DNA of 64,000 nt from Clostridia bacterium. Lineage in GTDB: Bacteria; Bacillota; Clostridia; Christensenellales; Aristaeellaceae. The position numbers and the translations under genes are program-made. The notes under the pieces were generated by a model that was not told the DNA's origin, did not search any database, and was given only the letters and a program-made list of their open reading frames with translations. Positions within the stretch are counted from its first letter, which is position 1. The number at the start of each line of letters is the position of its first letter. Below are positions 44,601 through 56,600 of this stretch, one piece after another. The stretch spans positions 1 through 64,000 of the forward strand of contig JAFROK010000034.1 of NCBI GenBank assembly GCA_017429695.1. The letters run 5' to 3'.

Positions 44601-47600
44601 TGGTTGCCGGAATTTCACCGTCCCAGCCCATAAAGGTATACCCTGTCCGCTGCGGATCAGCAGGTTTGGTTACCGCTGTGCCGTATTCCCCGACCACATA
44701 AATCGGGTTGTCACCGTTTGCCGGATCAAAGATAAGAGCGTGTTCATCAATCGCAAATGAAGCATGAACAATGATATCCGCTTCCGGCATTTCAAAGGTA
44801 TATGGTGCGTCCATCGGGATATTCCAGGATCTTGTACTTTGTTTTTCCCGCCAGTACAAGTCCATCAGGTGATACCCTTCGCCCGGAATCACTTGCAGCG
44901 TAACCATGGTGCCGGGTTCCGCATCCGTCCGGTCTGCAATCACGCGGCCCTGTCCGGAGACTGCTGTTTCAATATCATAGGATGTTTTCTCCGGTTCGGT
45001 CACAATAACCAGGCAGGATGCTGTGTAATGTTGGGCATTTCCTTCTTTATCCAGCCACGTCTCTGCTGTGGATACGGTAATCGTCGTATGTCCCACGCCG
45101 ACAGGGGTCACTACACCGTTTGCGTCCACAGTAGCCACATCATTGCCGCTGACTTCCTGGTTACCATCAAAGCGTGTGCTCTTCCAGGTAACAGCTGAAT
45201 TGAACGCGTCTTTGGGCTGCACCGTTGCCTGCAGCGTCAGCGTCCTGGGATTGGCCGTGTCAAGGGTCAGATAGGCAATGCTCTGGTCCAGGGTTACGCC
45301 CGTCACCGGAATCTGTTCAAAATTCGCGTTAACGGTAATCGTCGCCGCATCTGTCGCGGGAATCGTGAATGTATACGGTTTTTCATTCAGATCAATAACG
45401 GTGCTGTTCCCGTCCACGGTATATGACAGGTTGGTCAGGCGGTTCTTTTCATTCGGAACCGCGGTAAACGTAACCTTTTCGCCGGTGTCATACTTTCTGT
45501 TGTCACCGATATCCGGGTTCAGGGTTACCGTGCCAGTGCCGTTTCCGGTCTTGTTCACCGCGATCGTATGCTTTTTCGGCGTCCATGTAGCGTTTGCTGT
45601 CACATTGTGGCTCGGCATGGTTTCAGGCTTTGAGGAATCGGGCGACCATTCCCATCCGGTAAAGGTATATCCTGTCCGTGTCGGGTTTGCAGGCAAGGTA
45701 ACCGCGTCTCCGTAGTTATACGTCTGCCTTCTGTAGAGTGCGCCTTCGCTCCGGTAGATAACCGTATATTGGTTCACTTTCCATTGCGCGGCAAATCGGA
45801 TGTTCCGGGCCGGCATCCGGGCCGGAATTTCCCCGTAGATCCATCCAAGGAAGGTATGGCCTTCCCATACCGGATCGTCCGGTATTACGATAACTGAATT
45901 GTAATCCTGCGTCTTCGTAATGGCCGGCTGTCCGTTTTTGAGATCGAACGTGATCGTATACTGGTTGATCTCCCACCGGGCATGAACGGTGATGTCGTTG
46001 GCCGGCATGGTATCCGGTATTTCCGTATCCCATCCTTTGAATGTATAGCCTGTCCGTGTCGGATCCTTCGGAGACGTCACCTTGGCGCCGTAATCAAGCG
46101 TCATCGACGGAATGGTGCTTCCGCCGGCGGTATCAAAGATGATCGTATACTTGTTCGGCGTCCATTTCGCAGTAAACGTCTTATCCTCTAACATCTTGCC
46201 GGGTACTGAGGGATCCCAGCCGCTGAAGGTATAACCGGTTCTCGAAGGATTGGCCGGCGGATTCACCGCTGTGCCATACCGCTGGGTAATCGCCGCATAC
46301 ACATTTCCTTCATTGATAAAGGTATAGGTATAGCTGTTCTGTGCGAATACCGGTGTCACAATGACGCTGGTATTAGGCATGATAAGCTCATAAATGAGCT
46401 CAGACGAAACCGCCACAGGTTCAATGATCTTGTTAATCCTGTTGCCGTTCGGTTCTGTATATTCATAGGACAATGTCGTCAGGCTGCAATGGTCATCCGG
46501 CGCAACTTTGAATCGGATGATATCCCCCATTTTATAGTGATTTGGTTTGGTTGATGTAGTTACAGCTGATTGGATGGTCACATTGCCGTATTCTGCCGGT
46601 ACGATTGTCAGGCTGTGTTCTGTTCCGGGATGATTATCAACAGTAATTTGAACAGAGGCAGATATGCTTTCGTTAATATCTGATTTCGCTGTAATGGTAC
46701 AAGTACCGCGCTCCAGCCCCGTAACAACACCGGAAGGAGACACTTTCGCAACAGTCGGATCGCTGCTTACCCAGTTAACCTTTTGATACACACCTGCTGG
46801 CGCTACAACAGCATACAGCACCGTCGAATCGCCTTTATATACCGTCACATTTGTATCCGGGGTTACTTCTGTCTGATCGTCAAGATACAGCTTCACACCA
46901 GTCGGAGGAATCTTCTCAAATACCGCATGCATGGTGATATGACCGGCCGGCATGGTAAATTGTGCACTTTGTTTCCCGTCCGTGTCTGTATTGATCTGAG
47001 GATAGCTCAGCGTTGTCCTGCCCTGGCTTGTTTTGTACTCATAATAGAAACTTTTTACTTTGTAGTATTCATCAGGGATAAAGTTCACATCTATCCTTGT
47101 TCCCATTGGAACGGGACCTTCCGGCTCCCAGCGAATGGCGCCGTTTCCGTTGGTCTTGCCGAAGATATAATACTCATTCTGTTCCCAGATGGCAGTGAAA
47201 GACAGGTCCTTCTCCGGCATCAGGACCGGAACCGTCGCATTCCAGCGCAGGAAGGTATATCCTTCCCGAACCGGTGTTTCCCAATTGATCACTGTGTTGA
47301 TTTGCTGTGTAACGGTCAGCATCCCGGATCCGTTACTGCTGAAAGTACCGCCGTTGGCGTCATAAGTAATGGTATACTCAGGCGTCTTCCATTTGGCCGT
47401 ATAGGTCATATCGGTTGCAGGCATCCGTTTCGGCAGTTCCGGATTCCATCCGTCAAACTGCATTTTATCCTTTACCGGATCTTTGGGCGGTGTGATCAGG
47501 GAACCGTAATCCTGGGTAATTTTTGCGTATTCCTGATCTTCATTCATGAACGTTATGGTAACTTTGTAACTCTTCCATTGTGCAACCAGGGTCACATGGC

Positions 47601-50600
47601 CGCCGATCACATTCGTAATGTTCTGAACAGCTTCCTTGTCACCGTATGTTTTTCCGGTTTCACTGTCCAGCCATTTGTCAAACTGGCAGTTTTCCCGCTG
47701 GAACTTGTTTTCATACAACGGCGTGGCTGCCGCGCCATAGACGAATACCTGGTCTTCCATAACACCCGTGACGCCTTCCTCCACGCCCGGATCAAAGGAA
47801 ACAGTGTATGTGTTGGCTGCAAAGGACATGGTCACGGTCACATCACCTGCCGGCACTGCGAAAGCATAAACACCGTAAAGGTTTTCCATGGGTTTCGTCT
47901 CGCCGTTGCAGGTATAGGAGGCTTCATTTACATGCCAGCCATCCTGCTTCATTTTGACCGTTACATAGATGGCATCGCTGTATTGGGCTTCCGTTTTATT
48001 CAGCGTTACTTCGGCAATGTCCGGGTTTTTATTGTCCAGTGTAATGTGATAGATCGGGTTATTCCACTGGGCATACATGATGATGGTATCGTCGTTCCGC
48101 TGGGTCAGTTTCGATACTTCTTCTTCATCACGATAGTATTTCCCGTCGCTGCCCAGCCAGCCGGTAAATGTACCGCCGGGAATGTAATAGATGTTTTTGC
48201 TCAGTTTCTGCTTCTGCAGATAAGAGGTGAACTCCATGTCCGGCATGCCCTCTCCGCCTTCGGGCACTCTTCCGCCATTCGCGTCAAAACGAACAAAATA
48301 TTTACACTCAATCTTCTCGAATTCGGCGCCGACTTTAATGGCGTTTTGCGGCATGCTCAGGATGTATGTTTCCATCGAAATGCCTTTTTTTGTTCCGCCG
48401 GTCGTGTAGTAGAGGCTCTTCAGCCGGTATCCCTCATCCGGCGTCACGATAAACTGAACATTGTCTCCGGGTGCCGCGGATTCAACCGCACAACCCAGGG
48501 TACCGCCGGATTCCGGCTGTATAAGCGTAATCGAATACTTAGTCAGAGCAGCAGTGACAAACACCTTGCTGGTAGCCTTGAATTTGCTTTCCACCGTTGT
48601 CGCGGTAATGGTCACATATTCGCCGTCACCTGTCTGGCTGACGCCCTTTACCAGGCCGGTTTGATCGACCGTGGCGAAGCTCGCATTACTGGTCGTCCAT
48701 GTCACTTCCGGATGAGCGGCATCGGCTGGCTCAACATGTGCCGTCAGCTGTACCGTCTCCCGGGCGGGGACTGTAACTTCTTCCGGCTCAACCGTCACAC
48801 CGATCACCGCCGTGTTCTTCATGATCACAGCTGAATTAATCGTGCTTTCGTTTTTGTCCACCAGATATGAGCCGCTGTCAGTATCCACATGGCCGCCTTC
48901 TGGCGTGGTAACGTCCAGCGGCTTTTCAATCGTCAGGGCATATCCATCCCCTGCCTGGATTGCGGAAGAATAACCGCCTTCCGGACATTCAGCGGAAACC
49001 CGTGTCGATTCACCGGTAATCAGGATATTCTCCGAGGAATAGATCGGGCTGTACTGGCAGCTCACAGTCACCCTGCTGCTCCGGATCGTCAGCGATTCGT
49101 CATTATCAATGCCGTTGTACCCGCCGTTCGTCGTAACACGGCTGTCCTGAATCACGCATGCACCTTCCGTTTTGATGCCGTTGGGCATTGCGTACCCCGG
49201 AAGGCCTTCCGCTTTATGAACATCAATGGTGATATCCGCACCATCCAGTGTCAGTGATCCGCCGGTATAGATACCAAAGGCATCCGTGTCAATCGATATA
49301 TTTTTACCGTTAATAATCAGATCGTCTTTGGAGTAAATACCCGCATAATGCGGATTGAAGTTTCCGGATTCTTTCTTCGCGCTGATCTGGATGTTGTTCA
49401 GCGTCAGGGTATTGGTAGCCGGGTTGTATTTTGCGCTGCCGTCTTTCAGGATGTCCCCTTTGTTTTCATCGGTAACTTTTACATTGCCCACATATACTTC
49501 ATAGGAGGAATTGGCAAACTGGGCGGTCAGCGTGGTATCGCCTGTAATGGTAATACTCCCCTCTTTGACAGGATCACCGCTGCCATTCACCAGCCAGCCC
49601 GAGAAGGACATGCCTTCCGGAGGGGTAAAGCTGCAGCCCGGCAGCGGATAGGTGGCACCCAATGCCACCGTTTTGGATGGCATGGTTTCCCCTGCAACCG
49701 GTCGGCTGGACATAAATGTAATGACTGCACCCTGGCCCAGTACCGCTTCCCCGGAACCGTTCAGCGAAACAAGATAACGCGGATCGTCACTGAAGAAAGA
49801 GGTTTCACTTCCGCCGTACTGTTTCAGGCCTGAAGTAAAGGTATAAGGATACTGGGATGTTTCGACCGTTACACCGATCAGCGCGCTGCTGCTCAGCTTT
49901 TCGCCGATAGCAATCCGGCCGCCGGCTTCCAGCATTGCATTGGATTCTGTCTTCAGGAGCGGATCGGAAATATTTCCCCGGATCACCGCCATTCCGTTGA
50001 CTCCCAGAACGCTGCGTGTATTTTTACACTGGTAAATACCACCGCCTGCACCGTTGCTTTGGTTTTCGGTAATCATACCGCCTTGAATCACCAGCCAGCA
50101 GGTATTATAAATGGCGCCGCCCTTTTCTCCGGCATAGTTTTCACGGATTGTTCCGCCATGGATATCTACAAGACCACCGTTATTATATATAGCGCCTCCG
50201 TCTCCTTCGTACGCCACGTTCCGGGTGATGGAGCCGCCGGTCATTTTAAATGTGGCATTCGTTCCCATATAAATACCGCCGGCGCCCTTGAAGGAGGTGT
50301 TTCCGGTAACGCTGCCGCTTTTCAGAGTTAACTCTCCGAAGTTACGGATTCCGCCGCCGGGGGAACTGCATGCGCCACCGGTAATCCGTCCGGTTTGTCC
50401 TTCGCTGTTGTCCTGAATCGTCAGTTTTGCGGTCGTTGCCACCGTAATCACATTTCCGTTGGACCACCAGGTGAAGCCGTCGAAATCCTGCCCTGCCTGA
50501 TACTTACCGCGGTCCATCGTATGGCCGTTCAGGTCCAGGATAATATCCTTTTTGGCGCTGATCTGAATCGCGTTATCGTCAGCTTCCGCTGTAATATCCG

Positions 50601-53600
50601 CCTCCAGCATGGCTGTAACCTGGCCTTGTCCCGCACCGTCAATCACAGCCTGCAGCGTTTTCCAGTTGTAGATATGGATTGTGTCACATGGTTTGAGGGT
50701 TTTCCCGTTGATTGAAGAAAAACTGGAAACTTTGCCGGGCATCAGGATATCCATCCCGTCATCCGCGTTTACAAACGGACGTTCCAGCGTGACTGTCCCG
50801 GCATAGGACGGGGACTTCAATCGCATGGTATTCTTGCTTTCATCCGTCCAAGTCAGGATAATATTGGTGGACTTGATTCCTTTATACTGAATCTTGGATA
50901 TCTCGATATCACCGCCGCTGATCTTCAGCACATCGGACGAATTATCCGAATCTGATCCGATGCCGGATACATTCGCGGTTTTGTCCTTGCCGTTCACACG
51001 GATATAGCCGCCGGTAATCGTAATAATGCCGCCGGTGCCACAGTAACCGGCGCCGATCACCGCACCTCTGAGAGCGCCGTTATTGGCATATACCGTGCCG
51101 CCGTTAATCGTAATTTTGTCAACGCTGCCCATAAAGCCACCGCCGATTGCAGCGCCCACATAGTTGTCACCGGTGGCCGTTACCACGCCGCCGTTGATTG
51201 TAATATTACCGCTGTTTCCGTTTTCACCGCCGCCGATAGCAGCGCCGTTCATTCTGGCTTTTGCGGTCACATTGCCGCCGTTGATTGTGATCTTACCGCC
51301 GTTTCCGTAGTAACCGCCGCCAATAGCCGCCGAGTAGTACTTTTCCGATTCTGCGGTAATATGGCCGCCGTTGATTTCAATGGTGCCGCACTGGACTCCA
51401 CCGGAAAAGCCGGATTGCGAACCGCCGATAGCGGCACCATTATGAGAAGCTGTTCCCGCGGTCAGGCTGCCGCTCTGCCCCTCCTGAGCCCAGATTTTCA
51501 GTGATTGCTTCTCACCGACTCCAATTCCGTTTTTCGCTGACAGGTTTGCGTTATCACAAAGAATCAGGTTCTCATCTGTACCGGTACTAATCCGGTCTTC
51601 GATTGTTACCGTACCATATACGGCATGTCCGTAATTTCCGCCGGATACCCATATGTTGGTTTTCGGATCCACAAAGCAGCAGTCCATCCACAGCGGACTT
51701 CCATTGGCCGTTACATATCTGACGCTATAGATTGCCGTCAGGTAGATATCTTCCGTCAGGACCATGCTCCCGGTCGTTTCCGGATCAATCCACTTCGGAT
51801 CGTTTTTACCCAGCAGCCAGGTCTTAAACCGGATATTGCTGTTGAAATCTTCTGCCTTGGGGAAGGCAAATTCGTTCCCTTTAACTGCTTGTTCGGTAAC
51901 ATCCGATCCGATATTGGCGCCGTAATGACAGGTCACGTTGACCGGATATCCCAGCACGGCGCCGCCGCTGGCCTTCACATCCACAATAAAAGTATTGTCA
52001 TTACTGAAGAAGTGGGTTTTATGCTCCGCCGGTGTCAGTACAGTTGTAAATTCCACCGGCTTTTCATTTGTCGGTTTCTCCTGGGTGGTAATGCCAATCC
52101 GGGCTTCTTCCCCAAGCCGTCCTGGCAGTTTGATCTTCTGGCCTTTGATCAGGTAGACGTCACAATCCTTGTTAGGTCCCTCGTTATCAAATATCCGGAC
52201 GTTGCCGCTGATTTTCAGTTCGGCGTATTCATCGTGAACATCCACACCGCCGATGCCGTCGGTTCCGAGCGCGGCATTCCTGTCGATCAGGGTGCCTCTC
52301 AGTTCCAGTGCACCATGCTGATTCAGATACACCGCGCCGCCGCTGAGTCCCGCTTCGTTGTTACTGATTCCGCCACCGTTCATGGTGACCGTGGCGTTCA
52401 CAATGCAGAACCCACCGCCGTTGCCGCCGGTTTTGTTCTCCTTGTCGTATCTCGCTTTGTTTTGGTCAAAATAGCTTTCACCGGAAATGTCAACCGTGGA
52501 GTTACCGGTAACATACATGGCGCCGCCGTTGCCGTACGAAATGCATTGCCAGATCGAGACGGTTTTTAGCGTCGCCGTAGTAGCGCCTTCCATGAAAATG
52601 CCGCCGCCATAGCCGCCCTCTTCCGTTGTCTTGCAGTTGGTGATCGAGCAGTCATCAAGATAGAGGCTGCCTTTGCTCATGACAATGCCACCGCCTGCCA
52701 GTGTGGCACTGCAGTCTTTGATGTAGCAGCTGATCATTGTCAGAGATCCTGATTTGTTGTAGATGGCGCCTCCCTTGGAGTGCATGCGGTCGCTTGTGCA
52801 GTTTTTGATATCGATATTCTGCATAACCAGTGTACCGTTATTAACGATACCACCGCCATGATCCGTATTTCTGCCGTTGCTGAGTACGCCGGCTTTCCCG
52901 CGGCTGACCAGCTGCAGCGAGCCGTTATTGATCAGGATGCAGCCATCCTTTTCCGCCGTTTTGTTCTTCAGGTTCCGGTCCAGGGAATGCCCCTGAAGGT
53001 CAATTGTAATGTCCTGTCCCTCTTTCACGAGGAGCGCAGTCTGACCCGCTTCAGCAGTACAGTCTGCAAGCACTTTCAGTTCGGCGCCATTTTCCGCGTT
53101 GGTAATGGCATCCTGAAGGGTTTCCCAGTTATAGATACCTTCCGCCGGAACAATAATCTTGCCGTCGATACCCGATAGTTTTGTTTCGGGCAGATGGATT
53201 CCTTTGTCCGGAAGCGTCATGAAGTAATTTTCAAGCTTGATTCCCTGAATATACGTATCGGCAGATATACGCATCCCTTTCCGGGTTTCCTTTGTCCATG
53301 ACAGGGTAACAGAACTCGGGTACTTCGTATTGACTCCGTTACCGATACCATGGCCGCCGTTGGATCCCTTGGCGGTAATATTGCCGCCGGTAATGGTGAT
53401 CGTGCCGCCATAGAAGCCCTGGCCGCCGGAACCGATACCGGCGCCGCCGTTCCGGCCTTCAGCCGTAATCGTTCCGCCGGAAATGTCAATCATTCCGGGG
53501 TCTCCCTGATAACCGCCGCCGATGCCGGCACCACCGTTGGTGCTGTTTCCTTCGTCGCCGGCACCACCGACAGCAGTGATCGTACCGCCCGAAATCTCAA

Positions 53601-56600
53601 CCTGCCCGCCGTTCGTGCTTCCGCCGTTGCCGATGGCGGCAGCGTACTGTCCGCCGGTGGCAGTAACTGTACCGCCGGTAATGGTGACCGTTCCGCTGTT
53701 ATCCGTAATCCTCCAGCCGATGCCGGGAGACATGTATCCGCCGGTTGCGTCCACTGTGCCGCGGTTGATGATCACTGTTCCGCCAAGACCAGTATGGCCG
53801 CCTCCGATGGCCACCGCCTCACCAGTGTTTTTTGCGTCGATTACGCCGCCGTTCACGATCAGTGTGCCAGCCTTGTCTTTGTTCTGGTTTCCGCCGATCA
53901 GTGCGTTCAGTGTCTTGCCGTGTGCAGTAATTCTGCCCGTCTGTCCCGGCTGGCCGTAAATGGTCAGGCTGGCGCCGCTGCCGACATGGATACCTTCCGG
54001 AACGATCAGTTCGCAGCCGTTTTTCAGGATCAGTTTGACCGCGCCCTGGATTTCAATACGCTGATTGAAATTCATCTTACCGTCAATCACATACCAGGCA
54101 TCTGTCCAGGTAGTATCGCCTGATTTCACGACATGATAGATATAGGCACTCTGTTCCTTGCCGTTTTCATCCTCATAGGGCATGCCATAGTGAGCGGTCA
54201 GTGTTGTGTTGTCAACCGCTGTAATCCTGTCGCCCGGTTTCTTAAGAACCGTGTCGCCGTTAACAGTCCATCCGGCAAAATTCAGTTCGGCCGGCGGAGT
54301 GAAAGTGCATTCCGGCAGGGTAAAATACGTCCCGGCAGCTGCGTACATGGGATCCATTGTCCCGCTTCCGCCCTCGGTTTCGAAATATATCGTTGCTTTT
54401 TCGCCCAGAACAAGTCTGTCCTGTTCGTCCACACCTGTGCAGAACTCATTCCTTAAGGCATGGAAATATTTCCCGTCTTCCACGGAAGGCAGTTCTTTTG
54501 AAAGGATGACCGGACTTAACATGGTCGGACTCCGGTCTGCATTAACAGCAATGCTGGCAGCTGCCCCCAGCGACTCTTTTACCTGAATCTTGGTTTCCTG
54601 CAGTTCTGTATTGTATGAAGTCCTGCTCTTTCCAATATAGAGACAGTCAATCTCCGGATTGCCGCTGAGGAACAGATTGACTTCAGGAAATACATATACA
54701 CCGTCGCCGTTGATCGTTTTTGAAACATTATTCTTGATCGTGCCGCCGGAAATATCCAGCGTGCATCCTGTACGGGCATAAATTGCCCCGGCGCCTCCTT
54801 CACCGTATGTCGTACCGGCGGTATTCCCGGTGATGGTTCCGCCTTTGATGGTTACGACCGCACCATCATTGATTCCGATGGCGCCACCACTGTATGATTC
54901 GTTATTGGTAATGCTGCCGCCGGTCATGGTGAACTCTGCTGAATTATTGACGCCAACGCCGCCGCCGCTGCCGGTAATCGTTTTATTCCCGGTAATAATG
55001 CCGCTTTCAAAAGTCAAATGTCCCAGCACAAAAACGCCGCCACCCAGGCCAATGGCATCCCCGCCGGTAATCTTGCCATCCTGTTTCGGACTTGTGTCGC
55101 GGATCGTCAGCCACGCATCCTTTTCCACGATCAGTACATGCCCGCCATCTGTCCGTTCTGTCAGGTTCCGGTTCAGGTCACATCCGTTCAGGTCCAGGAT
55201 AACCTTTGTTCCGCTCAGAACCCGCAGCTCCGTATCTTTTTCTGTCGCGGTAAGGCTCATCGTCAGTTGAAGTGTCAGTTCCGTATCTGCTTCTGCGTTT
55301 TTCAGAAGCGTCTGGAGCTTGTCCCAGCTTTCGATCTCTTTGGAGAAGTATTTCAGATCGGACCCGTTCAGGTTCGTCATGTTCTTATAGGTTTTCTTGT
55401 AGAAAATATTGCTCCTGTTGGTGTCATAGAATTCCGCGCCGAACTGGACGCCGGTGGCGTTATAGGTAGTCACGGTCACCTGGATTTCTTTCTTGGTGGC
55501 GTCGCTCCAGGTCATGTAAACGTTGGCTTCCGATGCCCCGGTACCGTATCCGACGCTGTTCGCATTGGTTGCGCCGCCGATGAACCGGACGCTGGCGGCA
55601 TTGGCCTTGGCGCCGCCGCCGATGCCCGCGCCACCGCCGTTGCCGGTTGCCGTCACCGTACCGCCGCTGATTTCGATGGTACTGCCGTTGGTGCCGACAC
55701 TCTGGAAAGCGCCGCTGCCGATGCCCGCGCCGCCGTTTTGACCGCCGGTGGCGGTCACTTTACCGCCTTTGATGCTGATATCCCCGCTGCTGGCGGCAGC
55801 GCCGCTGCCGATGCCCGCGCCGGCGCCCATGCCGGTGGCATTTACTTCACCGCCGGTAATTTCAACCTTTGCACCGGCACCGCTTCCGCCGCCGATGGCG
55901 GCCGCGCCGTTGCCGGCTGTCGCGTTCACGATGCCGCCGGAAATGATAATCTGGCTGACACTCTTGCCGTTGGCGCCGCCGATTGCCGCCGCGCCTTCGC
56001 CGCCGGTGGCAGTCACTGTTCCGCCGTGGATATAGATAGAACCGCCGGCCGTGTTCGCGTTTCCGCCGATACCGGCATTATTCCTGTCCACGCTGTCGAT
56101 CAGCAGAATGCCGCCGTTATCCTGCTGGCCCCAGATATGGAGATTGGAACCGGCAGGCACATAGATGCCCTTGGCCGCCCGCAGCGTTACGCCATTGCAG
56201 AGAATCAGGTTGACCGTTGTATTTTCAGGAATGCTGATCCGGTTCCCCAGGGTAATATTGTCGCTGGCCACATACCAGTCGTCGCTCCAGCGGGTGGATA
56301 CGTCCTCAGTCACCGAAGTATAGTCTTCGCAGTATTCTTCCTTGTAGTTACCCGTATCATCCTTTTTCGCGCCGACATATTTGACTTTGTACAGAGCCGT
56401 CAGGTCGATCATCGTGCTGTTGACCGGAATTTTGTCACCCGGCTGCTTCTGCTGCGTTTCATTCGACGCTTTCCATCCAATAAAGCCGTCCTTGCCGAAA
56501 CTGAATCCACTCTCCGGCAGGATGTATGCACCGCCGCAGACCGCACTCACGTCCTCCATGGTCCCGGCTGAAGCACCGCCCGGTGAGCAATAGAACCGGA

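Noticed and set aside
46783-48834. Plus-strand open frame (683 codons) inside the giant protein gene, and similar ones at 35200-36972 and 55018-56571
   Set aside because: All are antisense to conserved BIG2, InlB-repeat or solenoid units; they mirror the repeats and carry no motif of their own.
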